Assembly: GCA_005879015.1 (NCBI GenBank)
Contig: VBMC01000048.1
Location: 1 to 9,283, forward strand
Direction of reading: 5' to 3'
DNA length: 9,283 nt
From: Methanobacteriota archaeon
Lineage (GTDB): Archaea > Thermoplasmatota > Thermoplasmata > RBG-16-68-12
How positions within the stretch are numbered: position 1 is the stretch's first letter; every line of letters starts with the position of its first letter. Made by a program: the position numbers and the translations under genes. Shown one piece after another: positions 1 through 5,532 of the stretch. Below the pieces are notes generated by a model. The model was not told where the DNA came from. It made no database searches and was given only the letters and a program-made list of their open reading frames with translations.

Positions 1-932
1 CCTTCCTTGCCTTTCAGCCGCTGGACGAGGGTCTTCAACGGCCGACCGGACCGGTGCCTCGCGGGCGGGATGCCCGACGTCTGGTTGTCGAAATACGTCG
101 TGACGTGGTACTGAAGGAGCTCCCAGAGATCCTCGACGATCAGCTGGGGGGCGCCCGCGTCGCGGTTCTCTCGGAGCCGCTGGTTGATCCGGAGCACGTC
201 GACGAGCTTGTGGGTCAGGTCGTCCTCCGATCGGTCCCCACTCTCCAACGTGATGGAGGGGCGCACGGTGACCGGCGGCACAAGGAGCGCGGTGAGGACC
301 ATCCACTCCGGGCGGGCGACCTCCGGGTTCATCCCGAGGACGCGGAGGTCCTCATTCGGGATCCGCTCGAGCCGCTCCCGCACCTCCTTCGGCGTGAGCT
401 TGTGGCCATCCTCCCGGAACGTCGTCGGCTTGTCCAGCGTGACCTTTCCCTGTTCCTCGCCGCAGTGGGGGCAGCGCTGGCGCTTCTGCGCCTCGCGGGC
501 GGTCTCTTTCGTGACGTAGCCGACCTCCGTCACGTCTCCGCCGAGTTCCTCGACCTGCTCCATCTCCGCCATGTATTCTTGGGCCTGTTGGCGCGTCAGG
601 AGGAGACGGCCGCACTTTCGGCACGTGGCCTGCAGTAGTTTCTTGATGTCCTTCACGTATCCGACGTGGATGACGGGCATCGCGAGGTCGATATGCCCGA
701 AGTGACCCGGACAATCGTCGACCTTGCCGCCGCAGGTCTTGCACCGCAAGCCGGGCTCGATGACCCCCAGATGGGAGTCCATGAGGCCCATGTCGATCGG
801 GAAGCCGTCGTCGTCGTAGGTGTCCGCGGTGATGATCTTCGTCGCGGACATCCGCCGGATCTCGTCCGGGCTGAGGAGGGCGAACTTGATCGACTGGATT
901 CGCTTCGTCACCCCCCGCATGGAAGACATCAT
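1..932 (-). CDS. rpoA1: DNA-directed RNA polymerase subunit A' (Rpo1N), 5' part, runs off left edge
   Basis: Largest-subunit N-terminal half of archaeal RNA polymerase, which forms the clamp and, further on, the active-site Asp triad (outside this window). Only 310 codons are present. Residues 1-60 are the usual N-terminal clamp segment. Two zinc-binding sets are visible: C64/C67/C74/H77, with the characteristic CPGHFGHI string, and C104/C107/C154/C157. The last visible residues, [14 protein letters not shown], are the conserved run that leads into the switch-2/lid region of the family. The start chosen is the ATG at 932-930. It overlaps the rpoB stop as ATGA and has GGAGG at 944-940, seven bases upstream. 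A second ATG follows directly (929-927) and gives a protein one residue shorter. The overlap implies translational coupling to rpoB. The frame is intact throughout. Identification is very secure from sequence motifs and operon position. Confidence 0.97.
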   Translation of the reverse strand, partial: MMSSMRGVTKRIQSIKFALLSPDEIRRMSATKIITADTYDDDGFPIDMGLMDSHLGVIEPGLRCKTCGGKVDDCPGHFGHIDLAMPVIHVGYVKDIKKLLQATCRKCGRLLLTRQQAQEYMAEMEQVEELGGDVTEVGYVTKETAREAQKRQRCPHCGEEQGKVTLDKPTTFREDGHKLTPKEVRERLERIPNEDLRVLGMNPEVARPEWMVLTALLVPPVTVRPSITLESGDRSEDDLTHKLVDVLRINQRLRENRDAGAPQLIVEDLWELLQYHVTTYFDNQTSGIPPARHRSGRPLKTLVQRLKGKE

Positions 933-2086
933 CGCATGTCCTCCAGTTGCAGCCGCATGACGACGCCCAACGAAAGGAGCTCGTCCAGGAGGAGCTTGAA
1001 TGCGTACGACGTCTGGACCGGATAGATCTTCGACGTATTTTCGCACACGGGACACCGGAGATTCCCCTTCCGATCCTTGATCGCGAAGTGGCCGCAGTCC
1101 TGGTTCCCGCACACATATTGGATCGTGCCGTCCGATTCGTCCAGGAGGCGGTCTTTGATCACCATCGCGGCACCGTGGCCGATGAGGCAATCCCGCTCCA
1201 TCTCGCCGAACCGGAGGCCGCCCTGCCGGGACCGTCCTTCCGTCGGTTGCCGCGTGAGGATCTGGACCGGCCCGCGGGAGCGGACGTGCAACTTGCCGGA
1301 GACCATGTGATGCAGCTTCTGGTAGTAGATGACCCCGACGAAGATCTCCGCGGGAATCATGCGGCCGGTTCGGCCGTCGTACAGGATCTCCTTCCCGTTG
1401 GACCGGAAGCCGTTCTCCTCGAGGGCCTTCCGCATCGCGTCCTCGCGTTCCCCGCTGAACGGGGTTCCGTCGATGAAGCGGCCTTCGAGGGACCCAACCT
1501 TCCCGCCGATCTGCTCGAGGACGTGGGCGACCGTCATCCGCGACGGGATCGCGTGGGGGTTGATGATCAGGTCCGGGATGATCCCTTGCGAGGTGAAGGG
1601 CATGTCCTCCTGCGGGGCGATCAGGCCGATCACGCCCTTCTGGCCGTGGCGGGACGCAAACTTGTCCCCCAGTTCCGGCACCCGCAGGTCGCGGACCTTC
1701 ACCTTCGCGAGCTTGGAACCGTTCTCGCTCTCCGTGAGCATGACGGAATCGACCCAGCCGCTCTCGCCGTGGCGGACCGTGACCGACGTCTCCCGCCGTT
1801 TCTGCGGCGTCAGGAAGTCCGTCTCCTCCTCCAGGAATCGCGGCGGGCTCGTCTTCCCGATCAGTACGTCGCCGCCTTGGACGAGGACTTCCGGCGAAAT
1901 GAGACCGTCATCCGGGGTGAGGTTCGCGTACGAGAGGTCGGCGCGGGCGCCCCGGACGTCGGGCGAGGGAATCTCGAAATGGTCCTCCTGGCCGCCGGGA
2001 TACCGGCGCTCCTCTGCGCGGTACGTCCGCATGAACGAAGACCGGCCGAGGCCCCGATCGATGGAGGCGTTGTTCATCACGATCAT
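929..2086 (-). CDS. rpoB: RNA polymerase subunit B (Rpo2), C-terminal part after the frame break
   Basis: Second piece of the interrupted B subunit, 385 codons from the first ATG in this frame. That ATG is probably an internal Met of the intact protein, not a true start. It opens with [16 protein letters not shown], which in intact homologues directly follows the conserved Glu-Asp-Ala of the catalytic region. Further along are the [12 protein letters not shown] string (residues 140-151 of this piece), which contains lysines near the active site, the hybrid-binding [13 protein letters not shown], the [16 protein letters not shown] block with [14 protein letters not shown], and a C-terminal zinc site C326/C331/C345/C348 before the conserved [14 protein letters not shown] clamp helix. 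It ends in the ATGA overlap with rpoA1. Together with the upstream piece the protein would be about 1,160 residues, roughly 40 short of the usual unsplit archaeal B subunit. Confidence 0.95.
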   Translation of the reverse strand: MIVMNNASIDRGLGRSSFMRTYRAEERRYPGGQEDHFEIPSPDVRGARADLSYANLTPDDGLISPEVLVQGGDVLIGKTSPPRFLEEETDFLTPQKRRETSVTVRHGESGWVDSVMLTESENGSKLAKVKVRDLRVPELGDKFASRHGQKGVIGLIAPQEDMPFTSQGIIPDLIINPHAIPSRMTVAHVLEQIGGKVGSLEGRFIDGTPFSGEREDAMRKALEENGFRSNGKEILYDGRTGRMIPAEIFVGVIYYQKLHHMVSGKLHVRSRGPVQILTRQPTEGRSRQGGLRFGEMERDCLIGHGAAMVIKDRLLDESDGTIQYVCGNQDCGHFAIKDRKGNLRCPVCENTSKIYPVQTSYAFKLLLDELLSLGVVMRLQLEDMR

Positions 2087-4406
2087 AATGGAGCAGGTGG
2101 CTCCGGGTGTCCGGCCGAAGGCGGTAGTTGCTCGACGCGAGACCGAGGGACTGCTTCGCCATGCCCGCCCCCATCGTGACCCGCGGGGACGAGTTGTGCT
2201 CCGGATACGGCACGACGCCGGAGGCGACGCCCAGGATGACCATCGGGTCCACCTCGATATGGGTGTGGTCCTTCGTGATCGCGGACTTCACGCGGAAATT
2301 CTTGTGGCAGTGGGCGCATTCGAGCTCCGCGTCCTCGTCCCGGCTCCCCATGTTCGTCCACGTGACGTCGTTCCGGCTCAGGGGATGCTTGCACTCCTTG
2401 CACCGGCTGGGGACGTCGTACGGATAGAGGGCGATGAACGTGTCCTCTTCCTCCTCCGCGTCGATCCATTCCACGATCCCGTTCCGGACGAGATCAGAGA
2501 AGCGGAGGCGCCCCATCTTCAGCTCGTCGACGTGCTTGCGGGAGAACACGATGTGGCCCTCCTTCACGACCAGCAAGGGTCGTCGAATGCGGCCCTCATC
2601 GCAGTTGATGATGATTTCGCCCATGTTCTCGTCGAGGCGCAGGTTCACCTCGTGGCTCAGGAGTCCCGACCGCCTCCGTTCGCGGATCTCGGAGACGAGG
2701 AGTTTCGGGTCCTCGTGGAGGCCGACGAGGTCTCCGTTCACGTAGACGCGGGTGAGCTGGGTCTGCTGGCCCTTGACCTGCTTCGTGCCAAGGTCCGCCA
2801 GGAGGAGTTTCACTTCCTCTTCCGGGAAGCCCTCAGACACGTCGATCACGAGGGCGCAGTTCTTGACCAGGCCGCAGTTTTGCCCTTCCGGCGTCTCGTT
2901 CGGACAGAGCCGACCCCACTGGGTCGGGTGCAGGTCCCGCGCCTCGAAATGAGGCTGGGATCGTGTGAGCGGCGAAGTAACCCGGCGAAGGTGGCTCAAG
3001 GCGCTCATGTTCGATGTGCGGTCGAGGAGCTGGGAGACCCCGGCGCGACCTCCGACCCAATTGCCGGTCGCGAGCGCGTGGAGGAGCCGTTGGGTGAGCA
3101 GGTCTGGACGAATCGCCGAGGAGATCTTCAGTTCCCGGCGGCGCGCATAGGACCGCTCGAGTTGGTACTTGAGATCCTTCACGAGGTTCGCGAACGCGAC
3201 CCGGAACAGGTCCTCCATGAGATCGCCGGCGAGCTTGAGCCGCTTGTTCGCATAGTGATCCTTGTCGTCCTCGCGTCGCATGCCGAGGGACAACTCGAGG
3301 ACCGTCCGCGCGACCCGACCGAGGAAGATCGCCTTCTTGATCCGATCCTCGCGGGTGTCGCCGAGGTGCGGCAGCAGGGACCGGTCCAGGATCGACTCGA
3401 CCTTCTTGATCCGGTACTCCTTCGCCTGCCCCGTCGCGAACTTCTTCTCCAGATAGTTGATCGCGTCGTCCCGCGTGAAGATCCCGTTCGGAGGGTAGAC
3501 CTTCTTGTTCTGGCATTCCTCGATGTTCGCGTAGACGATGTTCGCCATCTCCGGCGTGGAGACGACCGCGTTGTAGATCTCCTCGTCCTTCTCCATGCCG
3601 AGGGCTTTCATGAGGATGATGAGGGGAATCTGGCCGGAGGCGGTCGGCACGCTGACGATGAGCTGGCTGTCCTTCTTCTTCTCCATCAGGGTCAGCGCAC
3701 GATACCCTTCCTTCTGGGAGAACACCTTGGCGACCTCGACCTTGCGGCCGTATCGCTCGTTGAACTCGACGAGCACCCGGTTCGGGGCGAGGTCTTCGAG
3801 AGAAATCAGGGCCCTCTCGGTCCCGCCAATGATGAAGTATCCGCCCGGGTCGACTGGGTCTTCCTGAGTGTCCTCGATCAGCTTGCGGCGGTACTCGTCG
3901 AGCGTGAGCTCCCCCTCATTTTCCATGTTCTCCTTGTAGAGGAGGCACCGCTTCGATTTCACCATGATCGGGAAGTTCCCGATGTGGACCCGCTCCGGTT
4001 CCCGCTCGATCCCGTTTTCGATGACGGTGAAATCGAGGTAGATTGGCGCGGTGTAGTTCAGGTTCCGCAGGCGCGATTCCATCGGGTTTAGGGGATGCGT
4101 CGCCCCGTTCGCCTCCTTCACGACAGGGAGGCCCAGCGTGATGGTCGGCTTCGCCTCCAGGTCGATGCGACCTCGGTCGTCCCGCTTCCGCCCGATCCGG
4201 ATCTCGATCACGTCGCCTTCCGTGCGGTCCTCGTCGAGCTTGATGACCCCTCGGCGATCGTCCTCGGGGGAGGACCTCAGGTTGTCCACAATCCGTTGCA
4301 TCCTCGAGTTCGGGTTGTCGATCGTCGGAAGGAAGTCGTTGAACGACGCGATGTGATGGTTCACGATCGAGCGTTCCCGGAAGAACGCGTCAATGAGTTC
4401 CCGCAT
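1908..4406 (-). CDS. rpoB: RNA polymerase subunit B (Rpo2), N-terminal part up to the frame break
   Basis: First piece of the second-largest RNA polymerase subunit, covering protrusion, lobe, fork and the start of the hybrid-binding region. Genuine homology runs from residue 1 ([11 protein letters not shown]) to residue 774, the Tyr of HLLHY at 2087-2085. The remaining 58 codons to the stop at 1908 are out of frame and Arg/Pro rich, so they are not real protein. Family blocks seen: [19 protein letters not shown], the fork region [27 protein letters not shown], and [21 protein letters not shown]'' and B' are fused, unlike in methanogens and haloarchaea. An extra segment with C669/C672 and C697/C700 lies between DAEEEED and THIEVDP. 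The ATG at 4406 has GGAGG at 4417-4413, six bases upstream, inside the last two codons of rpoH. Confidence 0.95.
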   Translation of the reverse strand: MRELIDAFFRERSIVNHHIASFNDFLPTIDNPNSRMQRIVDNLRSSPEDDRRGVIKLDEDRTEGDVIEIRIGRKRDDRGRIDLEAKPTITLGLPVVKEANGATHPLNPMESRLRNLNYTAPIYLDFTVIENGIEREPERVHIGNFPIMVKSKRCLLYKENMENEGELTLDEYRRKLIEDTQEDPVDPGGYFIIGGTERALISLEDLAPNRVLVEFNERYGRKVEVAKVFSQKEGYRALTLMEKKKDSQLIVSVPTASGQIPLIILMKALGMEKDEEIYNAVVSTPEMANIVYANIEECQNKKVYPPNGIFTRDDAINYLEKKFATGQAKEYRIKKVESILDRSLLPHLGDTREDRIKKAIFLGRVARTVLELSLGMRREDDKDHYANKRLKLAGDLMEDLFRVAFANLVKDLKYQLERSYARRRELKISSAIRPDLLTQRLLHALATGNWVGGRAGVSQLLDRTSNMSALSHLRRVTSPLTRSQPHFEARDLHPTQWGRLCPNETPEGQNCGLVKNCALVIDVSEGFPEEEVKLLLADLGTKQVKGQQTQLTRVYVNGDLVGLHEDPKLLVSEIRERRRSGLLSHEVNLRLDENMGEIIINCDEGRIRRPLLVVKEGHIVFSRKHVDELKMGRLRFSDLVRNGIVEWIDAEEEEDTFIALYPYDVPSRCKECKHPLSRNDVTWTNMGSRDEDAELECAHCHKNFRVKSAITKDHTHIEVDPMVILGVASGVVPYPEHNSSPRVTMGAGMAKQSLGLASSNYRLRPDTRSHLLHYDRDEQRLHRSGPRPVFVHADVPRRGAPVSRRPGGPFRDSLARRPGRPRRPLVREPHPG
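2084..2090 (-). other. Frame break and apparent ~119-nt deletion within rpoB
   Basis: Reading the minus strand, CAT TAT (His-Tyr of HLLHY) is at 2090-2085, and the next conserved block starts in a different frame with the ATG at 2086-2084, so the two reading frames overlap here. In intact archaeal B subunits about 40 residues separate these blocks, including the RPAGQN motif and the GYNxEDA motif whose Glu-Asp pair contributes to the active site. The frame relation requires a loss of 3n+2 bases, which fits about 119 nt. Only a 2-base AT microhomology is plausible at the join. The missing residues are not found in another frame at the join. Confidence 0.85.
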
Positions 4407-4409
4407 GTC

Positions 4410-4661
4410 TTACCTCCCGATCACGAGACGATATGCCTCCGATACGCCGGCCGTCCCGCTCACCCGCGTCACGCGAATGATACGGCCCTCCTCGATCGGC
4501 CCCTCGATCTTCTCGAGGACCTGGATCACCGGATCGCTTTTGCGAATCTTGGGGAGCTGGTCTCGAGTGATCTTCAATGCCTTCAGGACGCGATCCGCTT
4601 CCTCCTCGGCGACGAGCCGATGCTCTGGAACCAACTGGTGCTCCAATACGTTAAACCTCAA
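4410..4661 (-). CDS. rpoH: DNA-directed RNA polymerase subunit H (Rpo5)
   Basis: Small archaeal polymerase subunit matching the C-terminal domain of eukaryotic RPB5, which sits on the lower jaw near downstream DNA. Signature strings are FNVLEHQLVPEH at the N-terminus and DQLPKIRKSDPVI in the middle, ending YRLVIGR. I chose the TTG at 4661-4659 as start. It has GGAGG (4673-4669) exactly seven bases upstream, the same spacing as rpoA1, and gives 83 residues beginning MRFNVLEH, close to the usual 75-85. The ATG at 4703 would add a 14-residue tail (MPGGKRSVAQGGPP) not expected in the family and has no ribosome binding site. The stop is three bases before the rpoB start. It lies downstream of the tRNA-Lys gene on the same strand with no evident promoter between. 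Confidence 0.95.
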   Translation of the reverse strand: MRFNVLEHQLVPEHRLVAEEEADRVLKALKITRDQLPKIRKSDPVIQVLEKIEGPIEEGRIIRVTRVSGTAGVSEAYRLVIGR

Positions 4662-4668
4662 GGGGGGG

Positions 4669-4673
4669 CCTCC
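4669..4673 (-). promoter_or_regulatory. Ribosome binding site that sets the TTG start of rpoH
   Basis: GGAGG on the minus strand, followed by seven C residues and then TTG. Spacing equals that of rpoA1 (GGAGG 944-940, start 932) and is one base longer than that of rpoB (GGAGG 4417-4413, start 4406). The upstream ATG at 4703 has nothing comparable. Confidence 0.75.
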
Positions 4674-4738
4674 CTGGGCGACCGACCGTTTTCCACCTGG
4701 CATGTCATCCGCGCGCGAGCCGTGCGGGCCCGCGGGGA

Positions 4739-4771
4739 CTTTCGGGGACCCCGCGCGGTCCGCAGGGCCCG
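4739..4771 (-). other. tRNA-Lys intron 3, T loop, position 59/60 (33 nt)
   Basis: Bulge-helix-bulge with central helix TTCG (4777-4774) and CGAA (4744-4741), 5' bulge AAC cut after AA, 3' bulge AGT cut after AG. The outer helix is the T stem CGGGG/CCCCG. The inner helix starts GGG/CCC, with one mismatch before CC/GG. Splicing gives loop TTCGAAT. The intron begins with CGGGCCC, identical to the acceptor 3' strand. Confidence 0.9.
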
Positions 4772-4793
4772 TTCGAACCCCGGACCACCCGGT

Positions 4794-4824
4794 TTCTTTC
4801 CGCCCGCCCTTGCGAGGGAGCGGC
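4794..4824 (-). other. tRNA-Lys intron 2, anticodon loop, canonical position 37/38 (31 nt)
   Basis: A strict bulge-helix-bulge: central helix CTTT (4830-4827) with AAAG (4799-4796), 5' bulge TAG cut after TA, 3' bulge AAA cut after AA. It is flanked by the five-pair anticodon stem outside and CCGC/GCGG inside. Splicing gives the standard Lys loop CTTTTAA. Confidence 0.93.
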
Positions 4825-4841
4825 TAAAAGCCGGATGCTCT

Positions 4842-4868
4842 TTCTAGGGACGGTTTCTTCGCCATCCT
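4842..4868 (-). other. tRNA-Lys intron 1, D loop, position 20/21 (27 nt)
   Basis: The intron folds as a GGATGG/CCGTCC hairpin. The 4-bp central helix is CTAG (4874-4871) with CTAG (4847-4844). The 5' bulge is GTA cut after GT, and the 3' bulge is AAA cut after AA. Two unpaired bases (AG) before the first CTAG turn the outer bulge into a 2x3 internal loop, so the motif is relaxed. Splicing restores the nine-base D loop. The exact ends could slide by one base without changing the product. Confidence 0.85.
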
Positions 4869-4936
4869 ACCTAGCTGAGCTACGGGCCCTCCGGCTAGCG
4901 GCGGCGACATGCGACTTCCCTCCGAATCGGGGGCTC

Positions 4937-4943
4937 GTATTAA
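4937..4943 (-). promoter_or_regulatory. TATA-like box for the tRNA-Lys / RNA polymerase transcript
   Basis: TTTAATA on the minus strand, preceded by GGAAAC, which resembles a purine-rich TFB-recognition stretch. Its centre is about 51 bases from the tRNA 5' end, so a start 26 bases downstream would give a leader of about 25 bases. It is the only AT-rich element of this kind upstream of the tRNA. Placement is by pattern only. Confidence 0.5.
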
Positions 4944-5038
4944 AGTTTCCGGTGGACGGACGTCGGGTCCTGGTCCGACATCCTCCCGGTCCGCACAATT
5001 ATTCCAAGATGCAAATGAAAATCGACCGGTGCACAATG

Positions 5039-5046
5039 TTTTATAC
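5039..5046 (+). promoter_or_regulatory. TATA box for the zinc-ribbon / aEF-1 beta pair
   Basis: TTTTATAC, centred about 25 bases before the GTG at 5068. This is the distance expected if transcription starts at the start codon itself, i.e. a leaderless mRNA, and it agrees with the lack of a ribosome binding site before that GTG. Confidence 0.65.
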
Positions 5047-5067
5047 GCCGCGTCCATCCCGCGAATC

Positions 5068-5238
5068 GTGATCCGGGCGGAGACACGTTGCACCTCCTGC
5101 GGGGCCGTCCTCGCGGGCAAAGGGACGACCGTCTTCCTGTGTCCAAGCTGTGGCAAGACGCGGATTGGGCGGTGCGCGCGTTGCCGCGATCAATCCGTCG
5201 CGTACCGCTGCCCGACCTGCTCGTTCATGGGACCGTGA
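5068..5238 (+). CDS. Small archaeal zinc-ribbon protein (four CxxC motifs), translation-associated
   Basis: A 56-residue protein made almost entirely of two zinc ribbons: CxxC at 8/11, 25/28, 36/39 and 48/51, ending CSFMGP. This is the archaeal family described as a Zn-ribbon RNA-binding protein involved in translation, which is often found beside EF-1 beta, as here. Function beyond RNA or ribosome association is an inference from family annotation. I chose GTG (5068-5070) because it sits 25 bases after a TATA box (leaderless) and gives a protein starting just before the first CxxC, as usual in the family. The frame is open back to an ATG at 4909, but that 53-residue extension is low in recognisable structure and would contain the promoter. 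The aEF-1 beta gene starts nine bases after the stop, so the two are probably co-transcribed. Confidence 0.9.
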   Translation: MIRAETRCTSCGAVLAGKGTTVFLCPSCGKTRIGRCARCRDQSVAYRCPTCSFMGP

Positions 5239-5247
5239 AGGGCGGCC

Positions 5248-5508
5248 ATGGGATCCGTCGCCGTCACGTTCCGCATCCTGCCCGAGGATGCCGAGGCAGA
5301 CCTCGAGCCGGTCAAAGCGCGCGTCCGCAAGACCCTCGGGGGCGCCCTCCGGGACCTGAAGGAGCAGCCGGTCGCGTTCGGTCTGAAGGCGATCCTCGCG
5401 ATCGCGGTCGTGGGAGACGCCGAGGGTGGGTCCGATCGATTGGAGCAATCCCTCGCCGCACTCCCTGGCGTGGGGAGCGTCGAGACCGTCGACGTGACCC
5501 TCGTGTGA
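5248..5508 (+). CDS. Translation elongation factor EF-1 beta (aEF-1B)
   Basis: An 86-residue protein of the archaeal EF-1 beta family, the guanine-nucleotide exchange factor that recycles aEF-1A-GDP to GTP during elongation. The family pattern is clear: an N-terminal strand with VTFRILPEDAEADLEPVKARV, the central PVAFGLKAILAIAVVGDAEGG, then a helix and the closing PGVGSVETVDVTLV. Length matches the usual 85-90 residues and the ATG at 5248 is the natural start. It follows the zinc-ribbon gene by nine bases, with only a weak AGGGCGG-type element before the ATG, so translation may depend on the upstream gene. It converges on the permease gene, whose stop is 24 bases beyond its own. Confidence 0.95.
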   Translation: MGSVAVTFRILPEDAEADLEPVKARVRKTLGGALRDLKEQPVAFGLKAILAIAVVGDAEGGSDRLEQSLAALPGVGSVETVDVTLV

Positions 5509-5532
5509 TCTCCGGGAAGGCCCGTCACCGAG

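Larger units (their letters stand above)
4725..4889 (-). tRNA. tRNA-Lys(UUU) with three introns
   Basis: The precursor is 165 nt and the three introns total 91, leaving 74 nt. Acceptor GGGCCCG (4889-4883) pairs fully with CGGGCCC (4732-4726). The discriminator is G4725, and CCA is not encoded (CAC follows). D stem is GCTC/GAGC with loop AGCTAGGTA once the 27-nt intron is removed. Anticodon stem is TCCGG/CCGGG (one G-U pair) with loop CTTTTAA, anticodon TTT at 4828-4826, once the 31-nt intron is removed. Variable segment is TGGTC. T stem is CGGGG/CCCCG with loop TTCGAAT once the 33-nt intron is removed. Every stem closes and all conserved positions are filled only with all three introns removed. 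Each intron has a bulge-helix-bulge-like fold. It lies directly upstream of rpoH on the same strand. A TATA-like box lies about 50 bases upstream. Confidence 0.95.

Noticed and set aside
1908..2084. Natural 832-residue B'' subunit with its own C-terminus, i.e. a new split of rpoB
   Set aside because: The last 58 codons are out-of-frame, Arg/Pro-rich sequence, and the catalytic-region segment is absent from both pieces. Known B''/B' splits lie elsewhere and lose nothing.
1329..4091. Long plus-strand open frame of 920 codons opposite rpoB
   Set aside because: It is a shadow of rpoB caused by high GC. It has no family motif, is rich in Arg/Pro/Ser, and the opposite strand has unmistakable RNA polymerase blocks.
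4760..4889. tRNA-Lys ending at the first CGGGCCC after TTCGAA (4771-4765)
   Set aside because: It would leave no 3' side of the T stem. The complete T stem, acceptor and discriminator are formed only with the downstream CCCCG and CGGGCCC after intron removal.
4909..5067. N-terminal extension of the zinc-ribbon protein from an ATG at 4909
   Set aside because: It would place the TATA box inside the coding region and precede the family's usual start. The GTG at 5068 fits a leaderless start and the expected length.
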